Source: Paenibacillus turicensis (GTDB lineage: Bacteria; Bacillota; Bacilli; Paenibacillales; Paenibacillaceae). Taken from it: a stretch of DNA of 64,000 nucleotides. A program made the position numbers and the translations under genes. Positions 26,300 through 34,459 of this stretch are shown here, in pieces. Below the pieces are notes generated by a model that was not told where the DNA came from, searched no databases, and saw nothing but the letters and a program-made list of their open reading frames with translations. The stretch covers positions 1-64,000 of the forward strand of contig NZ_JAGGKG010000010.1 of the NCBI RefSeq assembly GCF_017873435.1. The letters run 5' to 3'. Position 1 is the stretch's first letter. Each line of letters opens with the position of its first letter.

Positions 26300-27277
26300 T
26301 CAATCATTTAAGGATTGATCCAATTTCAATACCTTTGCAGGCTTTTTATGCTTTTTTGCAATCTGCAAGTACGTATCAAGTTCTCTACATAGTTGTAATA
26401 AGGTAGAACGAAGCTCAAATTCCTCTCTCGATGATGGCAGCTCCATTTTCTTAAAATATTGTTCTAGCTCATGTAGCATTTCTTCCGTTTGTCCCGTGTA
26501 TACCTCATTTAGCACATCTTCACTTAACTGGTCAAATAACATCGCATTGACTTCACCTTGAGGCATCCGCTGATAAACACGAGACAACAATTCCAGCATA
26601 TACTCTACACGTTCCAACTGTTGGCTACGCATGTAAAAATAAATACTCCACGTCTCATCTGGGTTCATCATCTGGTTTTCCAGTACGCGATGGGCAGTTA
26701 ATCTTCCTTCCTCCACTCGCTTACTTGCCTCAATTAACTCTTTGCCATCCCACACATGATACGGATCACGTAAAGATGCAGCCATTTGTTTAAAAATGAC
26801 CGCAAATAACGACTCGATTTCACTGCGTAGCTGTCTGAGCTTACTTTCACTTTTAGGCATATAAATAAAATTAACTAACGTCGCATACCCCAAGCCAATA
26901 ATTAACAGCTCCACTTGAGTTAGCAAAATATGAAAACTGAGCGCTTCTCCCCCAAACACCCGAAAGACAACAACAGAGCTAGTCACAATGCCATCTTTAA
27001 AATGAGCTCTCGATAAAATAGGAAAGGCAATTAATATGTATACCGCTAATACCCAGAAATGAAAGCCAAGAAAATAGAACAAAACAAATGCCATTAGCAG
27101 CCCTAATAATGAAGCAAAAAAGCGGGACGACACCGTCATTAAGCTTCGTTTGCGCGTAACATCCACCCCTAAAATCGCCAGCAAGCCAGCGGATAAAGGC
27201 GCTTCAATGCCAAGTGCATCTGCTGTAAAAATAGCTAATAAGGTTGCAACAGCTGTTTTTATGACTCTAAACCCCAT
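26300..27277 (-). CDS. Aromatic acid exporter family (ArAE/FUSC) protein
   Basis: A 325-aa protein with an N-terminal half of about four to six membrane helices (AGLLAILGVDVTRKRSLMTV is the typical first loop; FFASLLGLLMAFVLFYFLGF and VLAVYILIAFPIL follow) and a soluble helical C-terminal half rich in Glu, Arg and Leu. This matches the ArAE_1 family (YqjA-like). Substrates are unknown for most members. AAGGATGG precedes the ATG. It stands alone, converging on the XRE pair. Confidence 0.82.
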   Translation of the reverse strand: MGFRVIKTAVATLLAIFTADALGIEAPLSAGLLAILGVDVTRKRSLMTVSSRFFASLLGLLMAFVLFYFLGFHFWVLAVYILIAFPILSRAHFKDGIVTSSVVVFRVFGGEALSFHILLTQVELLIIGLGYATLVNFIYMPKSESKLRQLRSEIESLFAVIFKQMAASLRDPYHVWDGKELIEASKRVEEGRLTAHRVLENQMMNPDETWSIYFYMRSQQLERVEYMLELLSRVYQRMPQGEVNAMLFDQLSEDVLNEVYTGQTEEMLHELEQYFKKMELPSSREEFELRSTLLQLCRELDTYLQIAKKHKKPAKVLKLDQSLND

Positions 27278-27348
27278 CTAAACCATCCTTTGATTAATGC
27301 TAATTATGGTGTAATGAATATTAACATGGTACTAAATTTAGTGGGGTT

Positions 27349-27456
27349 AAACAATGGGTTGTTCAAGGAATCTAGAAATACAACGTCGAATAGGAAGTAT
27401 AGTTACTTCTGTTTCCGTTAACGGGTGCCTTTAAACGTAGGGTTCATTGTTTCTAG
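27349..27456 (+). repeat. Nested inverted repeats in front of the DUF2441 gene
   Basis: Outer arms AAACAATG (27349-27356) and CATTGTTT (27445-27452), a second pair CTAGAAA (27372-27378) and TTTCTAG (27450-27456), an internal hairpin GAAGTA-TAGT-TACTTC (27394-27409) and the palindrome CCGTTAACGG (27415-27424) lie in a gene-free stretch 50-160 bases before the start codon. It could be a structured leader or a small mobile-element remnant. Confidence 0.45.
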
Positions 27457-27506
27457 TAAGGAATAATTCAAAATTTTTTATAAAATTTTATTGAAATGAG
27501 GGAGAA

Positions 27507-28103
27507 ATGTTGGAGGAAAATGAGTTATATGCTTATCACCTAGTTACTAAAAAGAAAATGTCGCTTGGACAGATAATATCCTTTGATGACAATCAAAAAA
27601 ACACCTTATATCATTTCTTTTTTGAGAAAGAACGACGCAATGCCCAAGGTGAAGATTTTATCCAGATTCTATACGGTCATTATACAGATGAGGGCTTGAA
27701 GATGAGCAAAGAAGATGCAGATGTAGCGGTAAGTTATGTCGGACAAACGATTAGGGCGATTAGAGAAGTTATTGTTGAAATGGTTAGGCTGCAAGAATAT
27801 CCTCAGTACCCTTCTAGATTATCATGCTTATACGCTACCAGAAGTTATGAAGATGCTTTGGAATGGAAAAAGATTTTTGACTCATACCATCGAAAAGTCT
27901 TACAGCTTGTTAAATTGCGAGTGATAGGAAGTTATTTTGAAGGAGACGGAGAACTTTTACCTAAGGAAGACGGAGCTTCCTTCTCTGTAAAGATCGAGCA
28001 AGCCAGAGAATACTGGAGGGGAAATGTAAAAAATGAGCTTCCTGAGCTATTAATAAACGGTAGAATTGAAGTCATCGAGATTGTTGAAGATTTTACTGAC
28101 TAG
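27507..28103 (+). CDS. DUF2441 domain protein
   Basis: A 198-aa protein that I assign to DUF2441 from its opening ([20 protein letters not shown]) and from the [20 protein letters not shown] and [20 protein letters not shown] segments. Family function is unknown; the N-terminus resembles that of enzymes using ADP-ribose-type ligands, which is a guess. GAGGGAGAA precedes the ATG. It stands alone with a structured leader and is followed closely by the convergent acetyltransferase. Confidence 0.6.
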   Translation: MLEENELYAYHLVTKKKMSLGQIISFDDNQKNTLYHFFFEKERRNAQGEDFIQILYGHYTDEGLKMSKEDADVAVSYVGQTIRAIREVIVEMVRLQEYPQYPSRLSCLYATRSYEDALEWKKIFDSYHRKVLQLVKLRVIGSYFEGDGELLPKEDGASFSVKIEQAREYWRGNVKNELPELLINGRIEVIEIVEDFTD

Positions 28104-28123
28104 CCAGTAGCCCAATCCCCTCA

Positions 28124-28654
28124 TTATTTGTTATATTCATGCTCTAATAAGGAAAATAAGTAGGAATCATGAAACTTTCCTTTAGCCCATATATGTTCTC
28201 TTAAATGACCTTCTTTTTTCATTCCTATTTTACTTAAAACCTGTGCGGATCCAACATTAGCAGGACGACACGTTGCATATACTCTGTGTACTTTAAATTG
28301 TTCAAACGCTAACCTTAACAATGCTCTTGATGCTTCACTTGCATAGCCGTTGCCCCAGTATTCTGGATTAAAGCAATAACCGATCTCAGCATTTAAATCT
28401 TTCATATAAATTCCACATCCACCTATGAATTGGTTGGTTTCTTTTAATATGACTGCCAATTCAAAATCAGTTCTCTTTGTAGATTGCTGCTTTTTAAGTT
28501 GTTGATTCACATACGATTTAGTATCATCTTCATTGTTTGGTCCCCAAAGCATGTACTCTGTTACTTTAGGATTAGATGCATATACATGCACATCTACCCA
28601 ATCATTTATGATAAGATCACGAATGATTAATCTTGAGGTTTCAATATGTATCAT
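28124..28654 (-). CDS. GNAT family N-acetyltransferase (RimJ/RimL type)
   Basis: A 176-aa acetyltransferase. It opens IHIETSRLIIRDLIINDWVD as in RimJ/RimL-type enzymes, and carries FNPEYWGNGYASEASRALLR (acetyl-CoA site) and YATCRPANVGSAQVLSKIGM. The substrate could be a protein N-terminus or a small molecule. Its start overlaps the stop of the 58-aa gene upstream (ATGA), so they are translationally coupled. Confidence 0.88.
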   Translation of the reverse strand: MIHIETSRLIIRDLIINDWVDVHVYASNPKVTEYMLWGPNNEDDTKSYVNQQLKKQQSTKRTDFELAVILKETNQFIGGCGIYMKDLNAEIGYCFNPEYWGNGYASEASRALLRLAFEQFKVHRVYATCRPANVGSAQVLSKIGMKKEGHLREHIWAKGKFHDSYLFSLLEHEYNK

Positions 28655-28827
28655 GAGTTCTCCTCTTTTCCTTTTTCAATTGCCTGAATATCTTGATCTG
28701 TCAAATAATCGCTCTCATCATCTAATTGGTTTTCAAGTAACCAAGATAAGAAGCTCTTAGCCACAACTTTATTTTTGTCATTAAGATGATTCAAAATTTT
28801 TTGAAGTTCGTCATTTGGGATGCTCAT
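28651..28827 (-). CDS. Small acidic protein coupled to a GNAT gene, antitoxin-like
   Basis: A 58-residue protein starting MSIPNDELQKILNHLNDKNK, with a helical middle (VVAKSFLSWLLENQ) and a tail LTDQDIQAIEKGKEENS that resembles the C-terminus of small antitoxin-like proteins. GGAGGG precedes the ATG at 28827. The stop overlaps the start of the acetyltransferase. The pair resembles a toxin-antitoxin layout in size and coupling, but no ribbon-helix-helix domain is evident, so that is a hypothesis. Confidence 0.6.
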   Translation of the reverse strand: MSIPNDELQKILNHLNDKNKVVAKSFLSWLLENQLDDESDYLTDQDIQAIEKGKEENS

Positions 28828-28894
28828 TATAGAACCCTCCTCATTATCTAATCAAACTTATTATACTTCAGAGTAATTATTCGTTCCAAAAATT

Positions 28895-29461
28895 CTATTC
28901 CTTCCACAGTCTTGTTACCTCTTTTAGTTCCAAATCCTCAAATTCCATCTTATATATGTCTGGTTTGCTTAATTGATTCAAAAAATCAAAGTCATAATCT
29001 TGATCAAAATAATTCATCATTAAAGTCATGACCAGCCCATGGGTCCCAACTGCTATTTTCTTTCCTTTATGCTCATTTAAAATAGATTCCAAAATTGCAA
29101 TAGCTCTTTTTTGACACTTTGCATTTGACTCTGCACCCGGCAAAAAATAATCAGGGTTTTTAAAGCCCTCTCTTATACTAGCCATTAACTCTTCAAACTC
29201 AATCATTTCTGCCCCAAAGTCAAATTCACGAAGATCTTCAAATGTTTCCACCTGTAAGTTTAAATGCATCGCCAATCCCTCAACGCTCAGTATTGCTCTA
29301 GCATAGGGACTGGATATAATCTTGTCTATTTTTTCATTTATAAGTAGCCCTGTTACTTTTTCAATATCGGCCTTGCCTTTAGGCGTAAGTCCTCTTGTTC
29401 TCTCCGTTCCTTCATCGTACGGTGATTCAGCATGCCTAACCATATAGATGTTTGTTTTCAT
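28895..29461 (-). CDS. Histidine phosphatase superfamily protein
   Basis: A 188-aa phosphoglycerate-mutase-like phosphatase. The catalytic motif is MVRHAESPYDEG (RHA in place of RHG), with IISSPYARAI and a second histidine in VGTHGLVM. The substrate is unknown; small-molecule phosphates are likely. AAGGAGG precedes the ATG. It lies 18 bases after the unknown gene 29480-30028, so may share its transcript. Confidence 0.85.
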   Translation of the reverse strand: MKTNIYMVRHAESPYDEGTERTRGLTPKGKADIEKVTGLLINEKIDKIISSPYARAILSVEGLAMHLNLQVETFEDLREFDFGAEMIEFEELMASIREGFKNPDYFLPGAESNAKCQKRAIAILESILNEHKGKKIAVGTHGLVMTLMMNYFDQDYDFDFLNQLSKPDIYKMEFEDLELKEVTRLWKE

Positions 29462-29479
29462 AAAGCGCCTCCTTTGAGG

Positions 29480-30028
29480 TCATATGTAATATTTCTCTTC
29501 AACTCTTTCAGTTTTATCTCTGAAATCAGTATATTTTTTCTGACCAAGTATAGTTATCCTTCCATCATTAATATAACTAAGCAGTCTCTTTCCTTCCTTT
29601 AATATCTCCTGTTTTTCTTGCTTTAAAAAGACTTCTCTGTTCCTCAAATCCTCTAACTGTTCATCGAAATCATAAATAATATATTTAAGAGCTATAATTC
29701 TAAAAAAAGAATAACCTTCACTATATTTATCATATATTTGCGAACATGAATGAATAAATTCGTCCTCTTCTGAATATATCAGCGTCGTTAATAGATCCTT
29801 AATTCTAAATTCCTCATAGGATTGAAATTCAAGAATTCTGATAAGACAATTTTCCAACTCATCTGTTACAAATTTTGATTTATAGTTGAGGTTTATTAGT
29901 GTAAAGTAATCCTCTTTCCCTAAAACATATTCAAGTTCATCTTCGTTGTCATACAGCCATTGCTCAAAGTCTAATATTGATATTTCGTTTCTCAATACCG
30001 AAAGTAAGCATTCCCTGATTAGTTTCAT
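29480..30028 (-). CDS. Uncharacterised 182-aa helical protein
   Basis: I do not recognise this gene. The protein is all-helical and acidic, opening MKLIRECLLSVLRNEISILD then FEQWLYDNEDELEYVLGKED, with a later coiled segment (FDEQLEDLRNREVFLKQEKQ). Size, acidity and the tryptophan-containing N-terminus are like immunity proteins of secreted toxins, but no toxin gene is near. ATG 30028 follows AGGTG. Its upstream region shares a 39-bp motif with the phosphotransferase gene. Confidence 0.6.
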   Translation of the reverse strand: MKLIRECLLSVLRNEISILDFEQWLYDNEDELEYVLGKEDYFTLINLNYKSKFVTDELENCLIRILEFQSYEEFRIKDLLTTLIYSEEDEFIHSCSQIYDKYSEGYSFFRIIALKYIIYDFDEQLEDLRNREVFLKQEKQEILKEGKRLLSYINDGRITILGQKKYTDFRDKTERVEEKYYI

Positions 30029-30080
30029 AAACATCACCTACACTTCTTCAATTTCCAAAACCTCCTAGCTTCATCCTACT

Positions 30081-30119
30081 ATTATAGGAAATCTATCACC
30101 TTTTTCTGTAAAAGTCCAT
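30081..30119 (-). repeat. 39-bp dispersed motif, copy 1
   Basis: A 39-bp sequence (on the plus strand beginning ATTATAGGAAATCTA and ending AAAAGTCCAT) that recurs at 33526-33564 with 32 of 39 identical bases. On the minus strand it reads into the 182-aa gene, about 53 bases from its start, and contains TATAAT. It may be a shared promoter segment. Confidence 0.5.
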
Positions 30120-30249
30120 GCCACTTCATATGTAATCATGATCCTTTAAATTTTATCTTATAAGCACAAAATTAGTTTTACACGGGTTTTATTGACTTTA
30201 TATTTTTACCCCGGTATAATTAATGAAAGATTTATAGGAGGACTGTAGG

Positions 30250-30855
30250 ATGAATAATGACAATACCAGCTTTAACTTTACGGCATTTATGGGAACATCT
30301 ATGGTTGCAACAGGTTCATTACAGCAAGTTATATCAAGTGTAAAGGATACATTGGAAGAACGTGATTTAATGCAGGTGCTTATTTTTAACGATACAACTG
30401 GAAAACAAATTGATGTTGATTTTCGGGGAGACACTGATGCTGTATTAGAAGGATTAAAAGAACATCTTGGTATTTTTCCAGATGCAGTACTAAACGATAA
30501 TACTCCTCGCCGCCCTGGTCGTCCTAAGCTTGGTGTTGTTTCCGGTGAGGTTACGTTGCTGCCACGTCATTGGGAATGGCTTAAAAGTCAACCAGGTGGT
30601 GCTTCGGTAACCATAAGAAAGCTAATTAATGAAGCACAACGAACTGGAGGCACACAAGGAAAAGTAAGAGCAGCGCAAGAAGCAACCCATCACTTCATGA
30701 CAGCCATGGCTGGAAACTTCCCGCAATATGAAGAAGCTCTTCGCTTTCTCTATGCAGGCGATTCTGATCGTTTTCACCAAAGCATCAAAGCGTGGGCACC
30801 AGATATCAGAAACCATATTCATAAAATGGCTGTTGATGCGTTTCCTGAGCAATAA
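30250..30855 (+). CDS. DUF2239 family protein
   Basis: A 201-aa protein with the DUF2239 hallmark RRPGRPKLGVVSGEVTLLPR, then HWEWLKSQPGGASVTIRKLI. The GRPKLG stretch resembles an AT-hook, and the following RHWEWLKSQPGGAS segment resembles a small helix-turn-helix, so DNA binding is plausible. The C-terminal part (FPQYEEALRFLYAGDSDRFH) is helical. Function unproven. AGGAGG precedes the ATG at 30250. The next gene follows after 50 bases in the same direction. Confidence 0.82.
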   Translation: MNNDNTSFNFTAFMGTSMVATGSLQQVISSVKDTLEERDLMQVLIFNDTTGKQIDVDFRGDTDAVLEGLKEHLGIFPDAVLNDNTPRRPGRPKLGVVSGEVTLLPRHWEWLKSQPGGASVTIRKLINEAQRTGGTQGKVRAAQEATHHFMTAMAGNFPQYEEALRFLYAGDSDRFHQSIKAWAPDIRNHIHKMAVDAFPEQ

Positions 30856-30905
30856 ATTTGAATAAAAACAGATAGGGTACCAGAAAAATTGGAGGAATAT
30901 AGAAG

Positions 30906-31793
30906 ATGAACATCTTAAGAGTGAATAATGTAGAATTGGCCTATGACAGCTTTGGAAACGAAAATAATGAGGCAGTGATTTTAATTGCTGGTCTTGGAAC
31001 ACAGATGATTCGCTGGACTTCTACCTTTTGCTATAGTTTGGCAGAGAAGGGGTTTCGAGTGATTCGATTTGACAATCGTGACGTTGGATACTCAACACAT
31101 TATAATCAAAAAATAGATTTTGAAGCCTTGGCAGCTACACTCATGTCTGGGCAACAGCCGGAAATTCCTTATACTCTCGATGATATGGCTAGAGACTGTA
31201 TTGGTCTGCTTGATGCCCTTTCCATTGGTCAGGCGCATGTCGTAGGCAGGTCAATGGGCGGGATGATCGCTCAAATCGTCGCAAGTCAATACCCTAAGCG
31301 AGTTTTATCGCTTACCTCAATCATGTCTAGTTCTGGTAATCCAACTCTTCCCCAAGCTTCTGCAGATGTCATGGGGTTGATGACGAAACCAGCACCAAAC
31401 CCATTTGAGGATGAAGCAGGATTTCTAACACACAGCCTTTCTTTTGCAAAACGAATTTCAGGTACTGGTTATCCATTTGAGGAGGAGCAATACAAAGAAC
31501 TCATTTTAGAGGAGGTTAAGCGAGCATATGATCCTGGGAGCGTTGGGCGGCAAATTGCTGCGATTGCTGTCTCGGGTGATCGTCGTTCACGGCTGGCTAA
31601 TGTAAAAGTACCCGCACTGGTCATTCACGGAACCGAAGATCCCTTATTTGTGCCCGCATGTGGGGAGGACACGGCATCCGCTATTCCAGACGCTGAATAT
31701 ATGCAGATTGAAGGAATGGGACACGATCTACCACATCAACTTTACGATGTCGTGATTGAGGCAATTATACGAACGGCTCGTAAGAAACGGTAG
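30906..31793 (+). CDS. Alpha/beta hydrolase
   Basis: A 295-aa hydrolase. The nucleophile elbow is VVGRSMGGMIAQIV (Ser), with catalytic Asp in VIHGTEDPLF and His in GMGHDLPHQL, the complete triad. The oxyanion region ILIAGLGTQMIRW and DNRDVGYST are typical of small esterases. Substrate unknown. GGAGG precedes the ATG at about ten bases; an intrinsic terminator follows. Confidence 0.88.
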   Translation: MNILRVNNVELAYDSFGNENNEAVILIAGLGTQMIRWTSTFCYSLAEKGFRVIRFDNRDVGYSTHYNQKIDFEALAATLMSGQQPEIPYTLDDMARDCIGLLDALSIGQAHVVGRSMGGMIAQIVASQYPKRVLSLTSIMSSSGNPTLPQASADVMGLMTKPAPNPFEDEAGFLTHSLSFAKRISGTGYPFEEEQYKELILEEVKRAYDPGSVGRQIAAIAVSGDRRSRLANVKVPALVIHGTEDPLFVPACGEDTASAIPDAEYMQIEGMGHDLPHQLYDVVIEAIIRTARKKR

Positions 31794-31888
31794 GTAAGTT
31801 TTGAACATTCAAATCGTAGTTTAAATCCATTTATGAGATAACAATTGGAATGAGAATTAATTCAAGTAATTCAAAAAAGAATTTTTAG

Positions 31889-31915
31889 AAGACGTTGTTT
31901 GCGCAGCGTCTTTTT
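31889..31915 (+). terminator. Intrinsic terminator after the hydrolase gene
   Basis: AAGACGTTG pairs with CAGCGTCTT (nine pairs, one wobble) around a TTTGCG loop, followed by a T run. Confidence 0.8.
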
Positions 31916-31958
31916 ACTCTCTCCTTGAAATTGAAGATGGTAACAAATATTCTACGCA

Positions 31959-32414
31959 TCAAGTTCTTAATATTGTTTTTATACCATTTTTCAAATCTTC
32001 AAATATAGGTTTTTGCACTATATTTATTTCCTCAATATTAATATCTTCTAGGAATTTAAATTCAAGCCTTAAAGATTCATCATTGTCATCATTATAAATA
32101 AGTCTGTTACCCTCAAGAACTTGCCCATTTAAATCGGCTTTAGCATTAAATAAAAACATGACAAAAACAACTTCATTCCCATCTGGGTACCTATACTTCA
32201 TACGAGGACCACTGTATACGGTATATAAATTGTATTCTTTTATTTTTAATCCTGTTTCTTCATATACTTCACGGATCATTGTCTCTTCAATAGATTCACC
32301 AGCACCCATTCCTCCACCAGGAAGTCCCCAATCACCATAATCGGATCTTCTTTGAAGCAATATCCTATTTTGTTCGTCTAGTATAATTGCTCCACCCGTT
32401 ACTATAATTTTCAC
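31959..32414 (-). CDS. NUDIX hydrolase
   Basis: A 151-aa pyrophosphohydrolase. The complete Nudix box is visible in GGMGAGESIEETMIREVYEE followed by TGL, and the beta-strand start VTGGAIILDEQNRILLQRRS is standard. Specific substrate unknown. GTG 32414 follows AGGAGA. The gene stands alone in the accessory region, converging with the hydrolase. Confidence 0.9.
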   Translation of the reverse strand: MKIIVTGGAIILDEQNRILLQRRSDYGDWGLPGGGMGAGESIEETMIREVYEETGLKIKEYNLYTVYSGPRMKYRYPDGNEVVFVMFLFNAKADLNGQVLEGNRLIYNDDNDESLRLEFKFLEDINIEEINIVQKPIFEDLKNGIKTILRT

Positions 32415-32496
32415 CTTTTAGTCTCCTAACTGTGCTATAGATAAACATAATTAGTTTGGAACCCTTGTTTACTCAATTGAATCTTATTGTAAAATT

Positions 32497-33468
32497 TTAT
32501 TGTATCGTCCCAATAATAAGCCTTCTTACATCTGAGATTTTGTTAGGCATATCTGGAATACAATGATTTAATATATCTAACAAAGCAATGATATCCTCTA
32601 GTTTAGAGATCAGTCTCCAATTTTCATTTAAATACCCACCTGAACCCATGTAAGATTGAATAAAATGACGTTCAAACAAGGAGTTACTATTTTCATAACG
32701 AAGCATATTTCCAATATCGACATAACGTCTTCCTGCAAATGCAAATTCCCAATCCAATACGGCCGACACTTCAACCCGATTCGAATGATCCAGCATCAAT
32801 ATATTAAGTCCATTAAAGTCAGAATGAACTAGAACTGAAGGCTCATCAACTTCAGACAATAATGAACTATGCTGAAAACAAAATGCTCGAACCTTTTCTG
32901 TCACTTCTGTTCCTAACCAACGGCCAGCTGCTCCTTCATCAAGACTTTCTGAAATAAAAGAATTAAACTCATCTGTATCCATAGTAAAAGGATCAACGAT
33001 TGAAAGATCTCCTGCCAAAGAGCCTGAACATTGAAATGTATGAGCATGTATGCGAGCTAACACACTCCCAACAGCATCTGCAGCTTGCACAATTTGGCGT
33101 TCATCCCCTTTTTGCAAAATATCTCGTAACAGCACCCCCTCCTTCCACTCTAGTAAAGACCAATCATAATCTACTATATTTCGTGTTGTATCAAAGTAAA
33201 CGTAGTCAGCTACAGGTACAATTCCGCTCAATCTATCAGCTATTGCTTTTTCTTTTGATGCAACTTCTACATCACCATTTGAAATTCTTAAAATGAAAGG
33301 TGAAGCTATCCCCTCGACTTGCACTTTATAAATACCGCTGCTTAGGCCAGTTTCTGTTCTTTCAATCTTGACGAGTTGTCTATTTTTAAACACCTGATTA
33401 ATCATAGTTCTGATGCTCTCATCATTAATATTTAGCTTTTTGCTTGATCGTTCCCAAGAATCCTTCAT
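32497..33468 (-). CDS. Phosphotransferase (APH/choline-kinase fold)
   Basis: A 323-aa kinase-fold enzyme. The catalytic loop is VHSDFNGLNILM (H-x-D...N) followed by VLDWEFAFAGRRYVDIGNML, the Mg-binding segment. The N-terminal lobe has FRLN-type beta strands (SGIYKVQVEGIASPFILRIS). Members phosphorylate aminoglycosides, homoserine, choline or other hydroxyls; there is no basis to choose. AGGAGA precedes the ATG. The upstream region shares a 39-bp motif with the 29480-30028 gene. Confidence 0.85.
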   Translation of the reverse strand: MKDSWERSSKKLNINDESIRTMINQVFKNRQLVKIERTETGLSSGIYKVQVEGIASPFILRISNGDVEVASKEKAIADRLSGIVPVADYVYFDTTRNIVDYDWSLLEWKEGVLLRDILQKGDERQIVQAADAVGSVLARIHAHTFQCSGSLAGDLSIVDPFTMDTDEFNSFISESLDEGAAGRWLGTEVTEKVRAFCFQHSSLLSEVDEPSVLVHSDFNGLNILMLDHSNRVEVSAVLDWEFAFAGRRYVDIGNMLRYENSNSLFERHFIQSYMGSGGYLNENWRLISKLEDIIALLDILNHCIPDMPNKISDVRRLIIGTIQ

Positions 33469-33525
33469 GATGTTTATCTCCTAACTATTTATAATGGGTA
33501 ATTTATGGTGGTGAATTTTGTTTCT

Positions 33526-33564
33526 ATTAAAGGAAATCTAGCATCTTAATCTTGAAAAGTCCAT
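33526..33564 (-). repeat. 39-bp dispersed motif, copy 2
   Basis: Matches 30081-30119 at 32 of 39 positions, in the same orientation and at about the same distance (58 bases) upstream of a leftward gene. On the minus strand it ends in TAGATTTCCTTTAAT, a possible -10 region. Confidence 0.5.
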
Positions 33565-33673
33565 CTAATGATATCTGATTTAAATATTTGCAAAATAATA
33601 AATTTTAAGACTTGCACCTACAGTTACTGGAGGTTTTATAATTTAATTATATTTCAAGAAAGGAAGTGATGTT

Positions 33674-34459
33674 ATGTATTCTTCTTTAGTGGTTGCTTTA
33701 ATATTATTTGTGCTTTGTCTTCCTGGCATATGGCTAATGAGTAAAAACTCAGTTGCAGACTTTATTGCGCAATCAAAAGGCAGCATTTCTGAAAGGAATT
33801 TTTTTATTTTAAACTTTTTGGTCATGACAATTTTTATAAATCTATCCATATCAGCAGGGATTTATTTTGGAAGTAAAATCGGACTTAAAGATTTATTTTT
33901 AGAAGGTATCGGTAATGGGAACATCATCCTAATCAATTTGTTACAACAGGTGGGGGTTGGTACTGTCGGTGGGATAATATGTGGATTGGTATGGGTTGTG
34001 AGCTATTATAAATTCATTCGAAACCGAATGGATAAGACTTCTGTTCAAGCCTCAGAGCAACTAAGACAACAACTTGGTCTTACGGTACAGATCACTTCAG
34101 GTGGGATCGTAGAAGAGATAATATTCCGTTGGGGGTTACTAAGTTTAACCATGTGGGCCGTGCTAAAACTAATTCCCTCTGAAGCTATAGCGTTTTGGGC
34201 TTCTATTCTTATCACTGGAATCATATTTGGTTTAGCCCATTTACCTGGATACGTCGAAAAAGGCTTCGTTATATCACCATTTTTAATTTTTGTAATGCTA
34301 TATGGAAATTTATGGGTTTCCATTGTGTGTGGATACCTTTTCTGGAAATTCGGCATTATTGCCGCTATCCTTGTTCACATGCTATTTCATGTGGTCTGGT
34401 ATCTATGCGAGCTTAAAAACAAAGGCAAAAATGAAAGGGAGACAATAAATTACTCATGA
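33674..34459 (+). CDS. CPBP family intramembrane protease
   Basis: A 261-aa membrane protein with about seven helices. The CPBP/Abi active-site motifs are present: GGIVEEIIFRWGLL (EExxxR), ITGIIFGLAHLPGYV and AAILVHMLFHVVWYL. Family members cleave substrates within the membrane; in bacteria some serve bacteriocin self-protection. AAGGAAGTG precedes the ATG. It overlaps the hydrolase gene by four bases (ATGA), so the two are coupled. Confidence 0.88.
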   Translation: MYSSLVVALILFVLCLPGIWLMSKNSVADFIAQSKGSISERNFFILNFLVMTIFINLSISAGIYFGSKIGLKDLFLEGIGNGNIILINLLQQVGVGTVGGIICGLVWVVSYYKFIRNRMDKTSVQASEQLRQQLGLTVQITSGGIVEEIIFRWGLLSLTMWAVLKLIPSEAIAFWASILITGIIFGLAHLPGYVEKGFVISPFLIFVMLYGNLWVSIVCGYLFWKFGIIAAILVHMLFHVVWYLCELKNKGKNERETINYS

